DNA of 64,000 bases from Bin55 sp965205965 (lineage in GTDB: Bacteria; Pseudomonadota; Gammaproteobacteria; Pseudomonadales; Azotimanducaceae). The stretch's first letter is position 1. Each line of letters starts with the position of its first letter. The notes below the pieces were generated by a model. That model was not told where the DNA came from and did no database searches. It saw nothing but the letters and a program-made list of their open reading frames with translations. The position numbers and the translations under genes were made by a program. This document shows, piece by piece, positions 21,657-31,278 of this stretch. The stretch covers positions 1,178,001-1,242,000 of the forward strand of contig CBDBHT010000008.1 of assembly GCA_965205965.1 (NCBI GenBank), written 5' to 3'.

Positions 21657-23201
21657 ATGCCTTTAGTGAGTGAATACGGCTGGGGCTCACGGAAACGTCA
21701 TAAAGTTCCACGCACCCTATTCAACATGATGCCGATATTTCGAGCCGTTCCAGGTAGCCGTATCCTGGGAGCCATTTTAGGAGCCATTTTAATTGGCATT
21801 GTGACTGTCGTCCCACTGTCGCTGATATCCGATCAACTTTCTTTCTATTCGGATTGGGGTGCTGTACATGGATCCGTCTTTTTGTCTAGTGCCCAAGCCA
21901 GTAACTCCGTCTCACGGAACAAGGCATCGTTCCTAGTTGGAGATGAACACGGTTCTAATGCACTTTCCACTTTAGCTACGAAACGTACGGAGACATTAAG
22001 CAAGCCCGTTCAAGTTTCATCTATCAAGATCTGGGAGCCTCACGACGGCCCAGTACCGGAAACAAGGTTCAACACAACGAAAGTACAGCGTGGAGACAGT
22101 CTTTCGCGCATATTTAAGCGGGAAGGTATCCCCCAGAGAGACCTCGCACTTCTGTTAAAGAGCGAACCGTTTGGACCAGAACTCGAACGAATACACGCGG
22201 GAAGGCAGATTTCTTACAGATTAGACGACCAAGGTCGTTTATGGTTTTTTGAGTATACCCCCAATACGCGTACTGCGTATCACTTCATCCGAAAGGGCGA
22301 TAATTTTCAGTCTGATGCAAAATCCATAGAACTAGTAACAAAGATCGCCTACGCTAGTGGAACTATTCAGCAAGGTGGATACCTCATTCGTGCTGCAACA
22401 CGCGCCGGAGTAAAAGACGAAGCCACCGTTCTCGAATTGGCGCACATTTTTCGATGGAATATCGATTTCTTCCACGAGGTACGTTCTGGCGATAATTTCA
22501 AATTATTGTATGAGGAAGAGTATCTTAAAAACGCCTATCATGGAGATGGTAATATCTTGATCGCGGAGTATACAAATCGTCAAGGAGCTAACCTTGCTAT
22601 TCGATACGAACACTCTGATGGGTCAGCTCGATATTATGATTTGGAAGGCAACGCACTAATGCGTGCATTCCTTCGCGCGCCGTTAGAGTTTGTTCGTATC
22701 AGCTCGCCGTTTAATCCCAGAAGATTCCACCCAATTCACAAGCAGATCATGCCTCATCGAGGAATTGATTACGCTGCGCCTATTGGAACGCCGGTACATG
22801 CAACCGGGGACGGAATTGTTCAAGAAGCGGGTTATACACGTGCGAATGGGTACTACGTCGTAATCAACCACAAGATGGAGTTCCAAGCAAAATACCAAAC
22901 GAAGTATCTACATCTCAAAAAAATTGGTCACGGTATAACGCGAAATACGCAAGTGATGCAGGGTCAGAGAATTGGGATCGTCGGTATGTCAGGATATGCA
23001 ACTGGACCACATCTCCACTACGAATTTCTCGTCGACGGTACCCATAGAAATCCCAGTACCGTTTCGCTGCCTCTTGCACCACCGTTGAAAGGCAAAAATC
23101 TAGAGGCTTATCTCTCCTCTGCCTCGAAGAGATTGGAAGAGTTCGACCGGCATCAACAACGGACAGCTAATTTGCCGAACACGCTTATGCCTGCCAATTA
23201 A
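21657..23201 (+). CDS. M23-family murein endopeptidase (MepM-like)
   Basis: A 514-residue envelope protein. One N-terminal membrane anchor lies at about residues 38-60 (ILGAILGAILIGIVTVVPLS). An OapA/LysM-like domain starts near residue 140 (TKVQRGDSLSRIFKREGIPQ). A C-terminal lysostaphin-type M23 domain carries HRGIDYAAPIGTPV (His and Asp zinc ligands) and GPHLHYEFLVDG (HxH ligand). Such enzymes cut D,D-crosslinks during cell elongation. It is divergent from tyrS, with a shared intergenic region of about 190 bases. The true start may be a later ATG (for example MMPIF at residue 24), since the first 23 residues look unlike a signal anchor. Confidence 0.92.
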   Translation: MPLVSEYGWGSRKRHKVPRTLFNMMPIFRAVPGSRILGAILGAILIGIVTVVPLSLISDQLSFYSDWGAVHGSVFLSSAQASNSVSRNKASFLVGDEHGSNALSTLATKRTETLSKPVQVSSIKIWEPHDGPVPETRFNTTKVQRGDSLSRIFKREGIPQRDLALLLKSEPFGPELERIHAGRQISYRLDDQGRLWFFEYTPNTRTAYHFIRKGDNFQSDAKSIELVTKIAYASGTIQQGGYLIRAATRAGVKDEATVLELAHIFRWNIDFFHEVRSGDNFKLLYEEEYLKNAYHGDGNILIAEYTNRQGANLAIRYEHSDGSARYYDLEGNALMRAFLRAPLEFVRISSPFNPRRFHPIHKQIMPHRGIDYAAPIGTPVHATGDGIVQEAGYTRANGYYVVINHKMEFQAKYQTKYLHLKKIGHGITRNTQVMQGQRIGIVGMSGYATGPHLHYEFLVDGTHRNPSTVSLPLAPPLKGKNLEAYLSSASKRLEEFDRHQQRTANLPNTLMPAN

Positions 23202-23321
23202 AAACTAGACAAACGTCCTCAATCCTTCAATACTACTTACTCAACATTCTAACCAAGATCCGTCTATCGTTAGTGAGGGATCAGCTATCATTCCAAGACA
23301 CACACCTATCGGACTTGATTG

Positions 23322-24425
23322 ATGTCGCTGTTCGTAGGCTCGATCTCTGGAACCAGTATTGATGGATTGGATATCGCACTCGTAGAAATCGACGATTCGC
23401 TTCTTATCAAATCATCACACACTAGAGAATTTCCGAATGTATTACGTAATGCATTAATAAATCTCACTTCTCCCCACGAAAACGACGTTGAGCGTGCTAG
23501 CAAGGTACATAGGCAGCTTGGGACGTTCATTGGCGAGAGCGTCTTGTTATTTCTTCAAGACGAAGGTATCGAAAAAGAAGATGTAATTGCTATTGGATCG
23601 CATGGACAGACGATTCGCCATGCGCCCGACGACGAATTCCCGTATAGCGTACAAGTCGGGGATGGGAGCTGCATCGCTGAAGTGACCGGTATTGACACAA
23701 TTGTGGACTTTCGCAACCGAGATATTGCAGCTGGAGGTTCTGGTGCACCACTTGCACCGATATTTCACGAAGTATTATTTCGCGATGAGAAACAAAATCG
23801 TATCATCCTGAACTTAGGTGGTATTGCAAATATTACCGTAATACATGCAGAGCCAAGTCAACCGATACTTGGTTTCGATACGGGCCCCGCAAACGTGCTT
23901 ATGGATGCGTGGACGTCATCGTGTCTTAAAAAGCGGTATGACGAAAATGGAGAGTGGGCGGCCACTGGAAAAATCAGTGAAACACTGCTCCACACCATGC
24001 TTAATCACCAATGGTTTCAACGGCCGATGCCAAAGAGTACCGGTAGGGAGCTTTTCAATATTGAGTTTATTTTGCAGGCAGTTGGAGTCTTAAACGTCAA
24101 AGAGGAAGACGTACAAGCAACCTTGTGCGAATTGTCCGTACAAACGATAGCGTCTGCAATACGCCTAGTTTGCAAAAAGCCACAAGAAATCGTTGTCTGC
24201 GGTGGTGGAAGACTCAATGCTTATCTGATGCAGAGACTCCAATCAAGTCTCAGTCCAGCAGTGGTAGTCGCATGCGATGAGCTTGGTGTGGATGGTGATG
24301 GTCTAGAAGCTGCAGCATTCGCCTATTTAGCCTACTTGTTCATTGAACGCCGACATGGAAATCTACCATCCGTCACTGGCGCGCGTGGGGCACGCATTCT
24401 TGGCAGCTTGTATCCAGCTAATTAA
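23322..24425 (+). CDS. anmK: Anhydro-N-acetylmuramic acid kinase
   Basis: This enzyme converts 1,6-anhydro-MurNAc from cell-wall turnover into MurNAc-6-phosphate in murein recycling. The start MSLFVGSISGTSIDGLDIAL is the family signature. IGSHGQTIRHAPDD, NLGGIANITVI and GFDTGPANVLMDAW follow. The C-terminal ATPase segment reads VVCGGGRLNAYLMQRLQ. About 367 residues, the normal length. I used the ATG at 23322 rather than a TTG one codon earlier. Its stop overlaps the stop of convergent erpA by 4 bases. Confidence 0.96.
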   Translation: MSLFVGSISGTSIDGLDIALVEIDDSLLIKSSHTREFPNVLRNALINLTSPHENDVERASKVHRQLGTFIGESVLLFLQDEGIEKEDVIAIGSHGQTIRHAPDDEFPYSVQVGDGSCIAEVTGIDTIVDFRNRDIAAGGSGAPLAPIFHEVLFRDEKQNRIILNLGGIANITVIHAEPSQPILGFDTGPANVLMDAWTSSCLKKRYDENGEWAATGKISETLLHTMLNHQWFQRPMPKSTGRELFNIEFILQAVGVLNVKEEDVQATLCELSVQTIASAIRLVCKKPQEIVVCGGGRLNAYLMQRLQSSLSPAVVVACDELGVDGDGLEAAAFAYLAYLFIERRHGNLPSVTGARGARILGSLYPAN

Positions 24426-24784
24426 ATAGCAAATGAATTTCCGCACCCACAGGTGGACTGAGCGTTAGGATTAATTACAACAAACTGAGAACCTTGCAGA
24501 TCTTCTTTATAGTCGATTGCTGATCCTTCAAGGTAAGGATAGCTCATGGAATCAATGACCATGATTACGCCATCTCGTTCTATGATCGAGTCATCATCAG
24601 CTACCGCTTCATCAAACGTGAATCCGTAGGAAAATCCACTACAACCACCACCAGTAATGAAAACTCGCAGCTTAAGGTTAGCATTGCCCTCATCATGAAT
24701 CAGTTGCGATACTTTTGATACCGCACATCGCAAAAACTCTATATTTGGGCGCATGTCCATACGGACTCTAATTATATCAATCAT
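24422..24784 (-). CDS. erpA: A-type iron-sulfur carrier ErpA
   Basis: A 120-residue A-type carrier that hands Fe-S clusters to target proteins. The three cluster-binding cysteines are visible: GGGCSGFSYGFTFDE and STCGCGNSFAI. Overall sequence is closest to ErpA (NLKLRVFITGGGCSGFSYGF). The start is the ATG giving MIDIIRVRMDMRPNIEFLRC; a later Met (residue 9 or 11) is also possible. It converges on anmK. Confidence 0.93.
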   Translation of the reverse strand: MIDIIRVRMDMRPNIEFLRCAVSKVSQLIHDEGNANLKLRVFITGGGCSGFSYGFTFDEAVADDDSIIERDGVIMVIDSMSYPYLEGSAIDYKEDLQGSQFVVINPNAQSTCGCGNSFAI

Positions 24785-25362
24785 ATTCTGTTAATTCGGA
24801 TGGATTTACACGAACGGCTGTTCGCCCCCAACTTTATCTTGGCTGACGCTACTCCCTGTAGTGGGTATGTTTCATCTCCATCACGGCAATTCATAACATC
24901 CCATAAACTTATCAATTGCTTCACACAATCCTTTTATTACAGGCATTACATTAATAAGGAGCTATGTGCCGGGGATGATTACAAATGCCGTCGTCTCAAG
25001 GGTATCAACGGACCGCCACCCGCCACAGGCAAGCTGGATGTTATACACTCGTTCTCTTTATCTGGCACTAAATCTACGCACTTGGGATGGCGTGTCCCTG
25101 TTGGTGTTAGCCTAAATCATAGAGGCCCGTAGATCGCCCCTCTTGGAAGAAACAAACACCTTACGCAGTATATGAATATAGAATCCCGAGAAACATGGTT
25201 GAATCTAGCAGTACAACTCACTCGGTTGCCCCGTACTCGACAGCCTTTTAAGGAGACGGCAAAGTACGAAATCAAGTCATCATTCGTCGACATTTTGTTG
25301 ATTTTCGATCAAGGAAATAACGATACTCCCTGCATAATACGTTCACCACACGGAAACGGTAT
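24785..25362. other. About 580-base gap; no gene recognised
   Basis: Two weak plus-strand ORFs exist. 24800-25132 (110 residues) has no family resemblance I recognise. 25172-25366 (64 residues, MNIESRETWLNLAVQLTRLP...) has a stop that overlaps the hemJ ATG by 4 bases (ATGA). The overlap could mean translational coupling, but the peptide has no recognisable motif. I do not annotate either as a gene. Confidence 0.35.
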
Positions 25363-25785
25363 ATGACGTACCTCCACGCTTTTCATCTGATCGCTGTTAT
25401 TACTTGGTTCGCAGGAATCTTCTACCTCCCTCGCCTGTTCGTATATCACGCACAGACGGAAGACGAACTTGGGCTCAAGCGATTCACAATAATGGAACGC
25501 CGGCTATATCACGGAATAATGACCCCTTCAGCCCTTGTCACGGCCATACTAGGCTTATGGTTGACCGCTTTAAATTGGGAGTACTACCAAACAGCAGTTT
25601 GGTTTCGGGTGAAGATCGTACTGGTTCTTGTACTCTTCGGATACCACGGCATATGCGGACGATTTCTTCGAGAATTTGCTAACGAATGCAATACGCGAAC
25701 GCATGTGTTCTATCGATGGTTTAACGAAGTACCGTTTGTTCTTTTGATTATGGTGATTTTGTTAGTAACAGTGAAGCCGTTTTAA
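25363..25785 (+). CDS. hemJ: Protoporphyrinogen IX oxidase HemJ
   Basis: A 140-residue integral membrane protein with four hydrophobic segments. It has the family hallmarks: an N-terminal His in LHAFHLIAVITWFAGIFYLP, RLFVYHAQ, the MERRLYHGIMTPS segment, and W(F)RVKIVLVLVLFGYHGICG. HemJ oxidises protoporphyrinogen IX to protoporphyrin IX in organisms lacking HemG/HemY. It is followed after 9 bases by hemL, so heme synthesis genes are grouped here. Confidence 0.93.
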   Translation: MTYLHAFHLIAVITWFAGIFYLPRLFVYHAQTEDELGLKRFTIMERRLYHGIMTPSALVTAILGLWLTALNWEYYQTAVWFRVKIVLVLVLFGYHGICGRFLREFANECNTRTHVFYRWFNEVPFVLLIMVILLVTVKPF

Positions 25786-25794
25786 GGGGCTTGC

Positions 25795-27081
25795 GTGAGC
25801 CGTCCAACTTCAACAGTACTTTACAAAAAAGCTTGCCAATTTATTCCAGGCGGCGTGAATTCACCGGTACGCTCATTTCGAGGAGTAGGAGGTACGCCCA
25901 TTTTTTTCAAGTCTGCGCAAGGCCCCTACCTTACGGACGTCGACGGTAATTGCTATATCGACTATGTTGGGTCATGGGGGCCTATGATTCAGGGTCACAA
26001 CTTCGAACCCGTCATCCATGCCATTCAGAATCAGACGGACCAGACCGTTGGGTTCGGAGCACCTTCGGGATTAGAAATTGAAATGGCCGAACTGCTTGCT
26101 GGACGGATGCCTTCGATTGAGAAGGTTCGCATGGTGAATTCCGGTACCGAAGCAACGATGTCAGCTATTCGACTTGCACGCGGATTTACGGGTCGTGACA
26201 AAATAGTTAAGTTTGAAGGTTGTTATCACGGCCATGGCGACTCGTTACTCGTTAAAGCTGGTTCGGGTATTCTGACGTTGGGACTTGCTGATTCGGCCGG
26301 CGTTCCTGAGTCACTTGCTCAGCATACGCTGACCATTCCTTATAACGATCTCGAAACGGCCACGCAGGTTTTTGAAGCATGGGGAAACGAAATTGCGGCA
26401 GTTATAGTCGAGCCAATTGCTGGAAACATGGGCTGTATTGCACCAGATCCAGGTTTCCTCGATGGTTTGAGAATTCTCACGGAGTCCTCCGATTCGCTGC
26501 TCATCTTCGACGAAGTCATAACTGGATTTCGCGTTGCTTTCGGTGGCGCACAGGACTTGTACGGGGTGACGCCGGATCTCACCACGTTAGGGAAAATCAT
26601 TGGTGCTGGTTTGCCCGTTGGCGCGTTCGGCGGCCGAGCTGAGATTCTTGATCAGCTTGCACCTGATGGACCAGTGTATCAAGCTGGAACTTTGTCCGGG
26701 AATCCAATCGCCATGCGTGCGGGTATAGCATTGCTTCGCAGCCTTGACACGGCTTTCTACAAGAACTTGGAGATACGAACGAAAAGCCTCGTTGATGCTC
26801 TGATTTCGGCGGCCGCAAAGAAACACATAAATATGTGTGCAAATCAGGTATGCGGGATGTTTAGTTTGTTCTTTACGGATCAAGTATCCATTCGAAATTA
26901 TCAGCACGTGAAGGCATGTGACGCGGATCGTTACAGCATCTTTTTTCACCGGATGCTTGATGGCGGGGTTTACTTAGCACCATCCGCATTTGAGTCCGCT
27001 TTCGTAAGCAGTGCACACACGGAAAAAATAATTGAGGTAACTACACACTTAGCAGAAGCGGTCTTCTCTTCCTTCACATGA
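25795..27081 (+). CDS. hemL: Glutamate-1-semialdehyde 2,1-aminomutase
   Basis: A 428-residue PLP-dependent aminomutase making 5-aminolevulinate from glutamate-1-semialdehyde in the C5 heme pathway. The GTG start gives MSRPTSTVLYKKACQFIPGG. FVNSPVRSF-type (PGGVNSPVRSFRGVGGTP), VNSGTEATMSAIRLARGFTG, KFEGCYHGHGDSLLVKAGSG, and the PLP lysine in TTLGKIIGAGLPVGAFGG are all present. Normal length and intact. Its TGA stop overlaps the ATG of the next gene (ATGA). Confidence 0.97.
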   Translation: MSRPTSTVLYKKACQFIPGGVNSPVRSFRGVGGTPIFFKSAQGPYLTDVDGNCYIDYVGSWGPMIQGHNFEPVIHAIQNQTDQTVGFGAPSGLEIEMAELLAGRMPSIEKVRMVNSGTEATMSAIRLARGFTGRDKIVKFEGCYHGHGDSLLVKAGSGILTLGLADSAGVPESLAQHTLTIPYNDLETATQVFEAWGNEIAAVIVEPIAGNMGCIAPDPGFLDGLRILTESSDSLLIFDEVITGFRVAFGGAQDLYGVTPDLTTLGKIIGAGLPVGAFGGRAEILDQLAPDGPVYQAGTLSGNPIAMRAGIALLRSLDTAFYKNLEIRTKSLVDALISAAAKKHINMCANQVCGMFSLFFTDQVSIRNYQHVKACDADRYSIFFHRMLDGGVYLAPSAFESAFVSSAHTEKIIEVTTHLAEAVFSSFT

Positions 27082-28073
27082 AAACCATTGACATATACGG
27101 AGTCGGCAATGCCCTTGTCGATATGGAATACATCATTGAGGACGATTTCCTAGAGACAAATGGACTGAATAAAGGCCATGTGAAGCTAGCCGATTTAAAA
27201 AGTCTGTATGACCTCCAAGTACAACTAGCAGACAAGACCTCGGCCCAATATTGTGGAGGTTCAGCAGCAAACACCATATACGCAACACGCGGCTTTGGAG
27301 CGAGCGCGTTTTATTCATGCAGAGTCGCTGATGATGAGCTGGGAAGATTCTTTCTCGGTGAGATGAGTCATGCTGGCATAGGCACGAACCAAGTAATTAA
27401 GGGTGAGTGCGGGTTTACGGGCCAATGCCTAGTATTAATCACCAACGACGCACAACGCACTATGAGTACCTACCTCGGCATCTCGGAAAAGATCAACAAA
27501 AAATGCGTCAATGAATCCGTACTTGAGCACGCGCGATTCTTTTACATGGAAGGATATCTCGCCTCTTCCCCTATTAGCATGACAACCGTTAATTACATGT
27601 ATGAAATCGCACGAGAATCGGGTGCAAAAATAAGCATTGGATTGTCTGACGTTTCAATAGTTGATAATTTTCAAGGTTCGTTAATTCAGATGTGTGGAAA
27701 CGGCCTTGACTATATGTTCTGCAACATTGAAGAAGCACTTGCTTGGTGCAAGACAGACCGCGTCGATGTTGCAGCACGGGAACTGCGGGATATTTCCACT
27801 ACCGTAGTTATCACAATGGGTGCGGATGGCAGTCTATCGCTATCTTCGGAAGGGTCTCACACAGTACGGGAACATAAAAAAGTAAAGGCCGTGGACACTA
27901 ACGGAGCGGGTGACATGTTCGCAGGTGCTTTCCTAAGTGCAGTTTCAAAAGGTGCTTCAACAAAAGACGCTGCTCGATTTGCCAATTACGCGGCATCGTA
28001 CCTCGTCACTCAGCTCGGGCCTAGACTTCCCATGCTTAGTGCATATCACAAACTTTTCACCGAGTACTGTTGA
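27078..28073 (+). CDS. PfkB-family carbohydrate/nucleoside kinase (adenosine kinase-like)
   Basis: A 331-residue PfkB (ribokinase-fold) kinase. The N-terminal signature is DIYGVGNALVDMEYIIEDDF, the substrate-binding stretch is CGGSAANTIYATRGFGASAF, and the C-terminal signature VDTNGAGDMFAGAFLSAVSK contains the catalytic Asp and anion hole (GAGD). The closest resemblance I recall is to proteobacterial adenosine kinases, which make AMP from adenosine. PfkB specificities are hard to tell by eye. Start overlaps the hemL stop by 4 bases, so it is translationally coupled to hemL. Confidence 0.85.
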   Translation: MKTIDIYGVGNALVDMEYIIEDDFLETNGLNKGHVKLADLKSLYDLQVQLADKTSAQYCGGSAANTIYATRGFGASAFYSCRVADDELGRFFLGEMSHAGIGTNQVIKGECGFTGQCLVLITNDAQRTMSTYLGISEKINKKCVNESVLEHARFFYMEGYLASSPISMTTVNYMYEIARESGAKISIGLSDVSIVDNFQGSLIQMCGNGLDYMFCNIEEALAWCKTDRVDVAARELRDISTTVVITMGADGSLSLSSEGSHTVREHKKVKAVDTNGAGDMFAGAFLSAVSKGASTKDAARFANYAASYLVTQLGPRLPMLSAYHKLFTEYC

Positions 28074-28400
28074 TCAAATCAGAATATGTTAATAATTATG
28101 GAATCGATAATTTATCATAATATGACGAATTGGGAAAAGATCAAGATGGGTGCGCGAACAAATAGTATGTGGTTATCAACTCGCCTCTTCCGGGTTCCGG
28201 CAGTCTGCGCCATAGAAATACGGGAGCACTCTTTTACAGGACAAGTTTTTTTGAAATATACATGAGGTATATAATTTCTACCTTAAATCAGCTGTGAGTT
28301 ATCTATCCTAAAAAATGTTCTAGAGTTTCTCTGCGGCGCAGACTAGTATTCATCTTCAGCCTTCTATTATCCGAAACAAATAATCTTAACCCAGATTTCT
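28074..28400. other. IS-end debris, no gene
   Basis: 28197-28216 (CCGGCAGTCTGCGCCATAGA) matches the terminal repeat of the IS1182-type element at 39369. 28276-28335 matches, inverted, 38398-38465, including TATCCTAAAAAAT. No coding region was recognised. Confidence 0.5.
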
Positions 28401-28561
28401 CATAACCAAGTCGAAAATGATGTTTTTCACGGGATGCGGTGGGTACGGGGCATGGCATGTCGCGTCGCGAGTTCGAAAAGGCTTCGGAGGGCGGGCATGC
28501 GTGTTTTTTCCCCGCCTTTTTGCGGGCGGGACGGCGAATCGCTGAGCACCCGGGCGCGGGG
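28401..28561. repeat. Fragment of an unidentified repeated element
   Basis: The stretch around GTCGAAAATGATGTTTTTCA and CGGGATGCGG is similar to 29297-29340 (GTCGAAAACAACATCTTGCA then CGGGATGCGC). Both sit beside IS4-type fragments. The parent element is not identifiable here. Confidence 0.45.
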
Positions 28562-29187
28562 CAATGGCATTCGGATTAGCGGAAAGGGATCCTGGTCTTT
28601 CGCGCCGCGCTTGTGCTGGCTCTTCATCCCGTGCCCTCCTCCATCCGGCCCCATCGGCCGCGTTGCGCCCACCCTTCGGCCAGCGTGGCCGCATATCCCG
28701 GACGCCCCTTCCAGAACACCAACCGGAACATGAACAGCACGACCACCAGCGTGTTCAGCACGCGCCGCCGCCGCTGCCAGAGCCGGACCAAAGCATCCTC
28801 CGGGGCCAAGACGGCTGCCGGCGACCTGCAGGACCCCAGTCGATCCCGACCCTTCGGCGTGAACCAGCCCAGATGACTGCACAGGGTGGACGCCAACTCA
28901 TGGCGGCTCAGTGCCGGAAACCGTGCCACCGTCTTCTGAGGGTCCGCAATCCAACGGCGGGTCAGCCGCGTGCCACCCAAGGTGGTCGACTTCAAGTTCT
29001 CGATTCGGAAATCCATCACGTTGGCACCAGAGACCATCTAACCAAGCGTAGATTGCCATAACCCATGCCAAAACGCAAGTGTTTTTTTGAAGAACCCCCA
29101 AAAAAACGGATATGTTTCCGTATATCAACCGGTGACACGACATCCTTTACAGACTAGAATCCCTTTCCGTTCATCCGCATGCCATCG
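28562..29187 (-). mobile_element. Rearranged, deleted IS4-type (DUF4338) copy
   Basis: 29187 back to about 28610 (minus strand) carries the left end (diverged: CGATGGCATGCGG), leader and transposase N-terminus (VMDFRIENLKSTTLGGTRLT ... LGWFTPKGRDRLGSC). It then jumps to RSPAAVLAPEDALVRLW...GRPGYAATLAEGWAQ, so the DUF4338 core is deleted. At 28562-28600 an opposite-facing left end (CAATGGCATTCGGATTAGCG) joins the 3' side. Two left ends therefore face each other, pointing to IS-driven rearrangement. Confidence 0.75.
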
Positions 29188-29540
29188 CAGCCACCGGGGG
29201 CGAAACCTCCCGACAGTCGGGGAGCGTTCGGGCCTCGTCAAGACCAGTACCCAAGGGCGTGCGATATGGGCGTCCGCCGCATGCTCACCCGCATGGCTCA
29301 TCATCCAGTCGAAAACAACATCTTGCACGGGATGCGCCGCTTTGCACGCCGATCGTGGCGGTCCGCAAAACGGGCCGAGGCGCATGCTACAAGTCCGCAC
29401 CGTTTCCGCCAGCATCGCACCCAGCACCGAACGCGTCCCGCTTCCGTCCGACCCGAACGCCCCCCGCTACCATCCCCTTCCCCCCGGCAAAGCCCAACCA
29501 ACTTCGTTGCATCAACAACTTACACGCACATACATCGCAC
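29188..29540. repeat. GC-rich fragment of an unidentified repeated element
   Basis: The stretch around CCCCCCGGCAAAGCCCAACC (29478-29497) recurs inverted at the right edge of the window (63935-64000: GTTGGGCTTTGCCGGGG). No intact ORF was recognised. Strikingly GC-rich compared with the neighbouring genes. Confidence 0.5.
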
Positions 29541-29838
29541 CCAAGCCATCTATTATGAGAAATAAGGGTTAAAATCATGTAGTCACATATGGCATGATTC
29601 GTCAAAACGGCAATATAAAATAAATAGAGGTATCCACCTATGAAGATCAGCCACATATAGCATCAACATTATCCGTGTCTTCAAATCAGACACCATGATG
29701 TTTCTACAGTGCAGGCCTCTTAATCAATAGACAAAGATAGCACAGTCGTCCCATGGACAGATTGTATGCATCCTGTGCCGCCATACTTGGTCGAGACTAC
29801 CTACTATGTCTATGTCCAAAAATTGTTTTTCCTACGGG
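29541..29838. other. Spacer with an IS end
   Basis: 29567-29642 is the inverted counterpart of 4581-4640 (GATTCGTCA ... AAATAGAGGTATCCACC). The remainder shows nothing recognisable. Confidence 0.45.
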
Positions 29839-30183
29839 ATATAGTAATCTGTTGCTCCACTTCCACCACTTGAGACTTCTTGGATCTCCCTGAAATGTTC
29901 AAGGATTCGCTTACAGATCTCCACGTTAGGAATTCCGTTCGATGTTAGGTTGAGGTTGCTCCCACCTCCCGCGGAATTAAGAAATAAATATCTTCCAAAA
30001 ATATTGTTTAATACCACACCACACATTGGTCCTGGTCTATTTTCTTCTTGGGCAATCCCATCTCCCAAGTAACTCCCGAATGCCGCAAGTGTCATATTAT
30101 TGTATGTACCCTCACCGTCATTGTGCTTGAACTGGAGCGCAGCCTCTCTGATCAATTGGATTTCGGCTACCGCAGCCTTCACA
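29839..30183 (-). pseudogene. Type IV pilin-like protein, N-terminus removed by IS-derived element
   Basis: The minus strand encodes KAAVAEIQLIREAALQFKHN then YNNMTLAAFGSYLGDG, a Gly/Asn-rich middle and IPNVEICKRILEHFREI. This pattern fits the globular half of a type IV pilin (Ala-rich helix, Y.g.sl..L, C-terminal Cys). The signal peptide and hydrophobic N-terminal helix that a pilin needs are absent. Exactly at that boundary the sequence becomes the CAGCAATTCCCCGTATAG terminus of an ISDol1-like element (30184). The gene is therefore a truncated remnant. Pilin identity is a judgement from the pattern, not a search. Confidence 0.55.
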
Positions 30184-30358
30184 CAGCAATTCCCCGTATA
30201 GACCAAACTCTGCTATTCGTCTGGACTTTGTGGATGGACTTTCGCGATCGTGGGGGTAGTATCGATACCCGTCTCAACGCACGGCGGAATGCCGTGTGAA
30301 ACGCCTGAAACCGACTATTTCCCGTACCAAAACACGGGAAGACCGACGCCAAGCCTAA
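30184..30358. mobile_element. Miniature derivative of the ISDol1-like element
   Basis: About 175 bases begin with CAGCAATTCCCCGTATAG, the terminus of the element at 39691-41371. They continue with sequence matching, inverted, the subterminal region of the same element (CCAACGCACG..., TTTCCCGTACC..., AAGACCGAC.TCAAGCC). No coding sequence. It truncates the pilin gene on one side and supplies the stop codon of sfsA on the other. Confidence 0.65.
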
Positions 30359-31044
30359 ATTAAAAATTCCAATCTCTGTACCACTCGAATCTCGCGTGGT
30401 GAGACCACACATCCATACGCCAGGACTTCAACACCAGCTTCGATTGCATCGCGTACCGCTTGGCCATACATCGGGTCTATGTCGTCCGCGACGGTTACTT
30501 CGTTGATACCAGTATGAGGAACACAAAATAACAGCACAGACCGAAGCCCTTTCTCGCTACACCTAGCAAGCGCGCGCGTATGTCGTACGGCCCGTTCACT
30601 CTTAGTATCAGGAAAATATCCTCGCTGCGATCGTGCGTACGTAACGCTTTTGACCTCAATTACGGTACCTCTTGCTCCAAGGTCAAATCTTCCTGTTTCA
30701 TCGGGAATTGTGACTTCCCGACGCCACAGGAACGACGCGTCAAATTCTTTCAGCCAACCATTAGATATCGCCTCATAAACTAACTGGTTTGCCCGAGCCG
30801 TGTTAACGCAAACGAGTGCCCCTGACTTCGTTTCAACGACTTCCAGCGAAAATGGATATTTGCGCTTAGTATTTTTACCTTCGGAGTACCAGATTCGACT
30901 ATCCGGATCGGAGCATTCAAGCATAGCACCTGTATTAGCACAGTGCATCGTTATCGTCTGCTTACCTGCGATGACAACATCCGCAAGAAAACGTTTATAT
31001 CGCCGTAACAGCATGCCTTGTTTGAGCGGTGGTTTAAATATCAT
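30355..31044 (-). CDS. sfsA: SfsA-family DNA-binding protein / sugar fermentation stimulation protein
   Basis: A 229-residue SfsA homologue of normal length. Typical blocks: L(L)RRYKRFLADVVIAGKQT, HCANTGAMLECSDP, ETGRFDLGARGTVIEVKSVT, GYFPDTKSERAVRHTRALAR, and VLLFCVPHTGINEVTVADDI. The acidic/Lys arrangement (RFDL...EVK) places it in a nuclease-like fold; the biochemical role is not settled. The stop codon comes from the adjacent miniature IS, so the last residues (FLI) may be altered. It is divergent from dksA; in E. coli sfsA and dksA are adjacent and co-directional. Confidence 0.93.
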   Translation of the reverse strand: MIFKPPLKQGMLLRRYKRFLADVVIAGKQTITMHCANTGAMLECSDPDSRIWYSEGKNTKRKYPFSLEVVETKSGALVCVNTARANQLVYEAISNGWLKEFDASFLWRREVTIPDETGRFDLGARGTVIEVKSVTYARSQRGYFPDTKSERAVRHTRALARCSEKGLRSVLLFCVPHTGINEVTVADDIDPMYGQAVRDAIEAGVEVLAYGCVVSPREIRVVQRLEFLI

Positions 31045-31278
31045 GATTTATATACAACTCATAGCTAATCGTAGAAATTTGTTGAAATACGTTTGTCAAG
31101 TTGAGATTTGATGCGACTGTATTGTGATGATTCGCCATTCGAAATACTGAGTAGCACTTGATAACGGTATTTCATCGCACATGGCTCAGGCCGTCTAGCA
31201 AATCGTCTTTTCTTTTGGTAGATTGCGCACCTTCTAAACGAAGACAGTTAGTACAGATCCCAAATAAGTAGCAGGATT

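Noticed and set aside
24800..25132. 110-codon ORF between erpA and hemJ
   Set aside because: No motif, atypical composition and no convincing ribosome-binding site. Considered as an argC relic from Pseudomonas gene order, but no ArgC motif was found.
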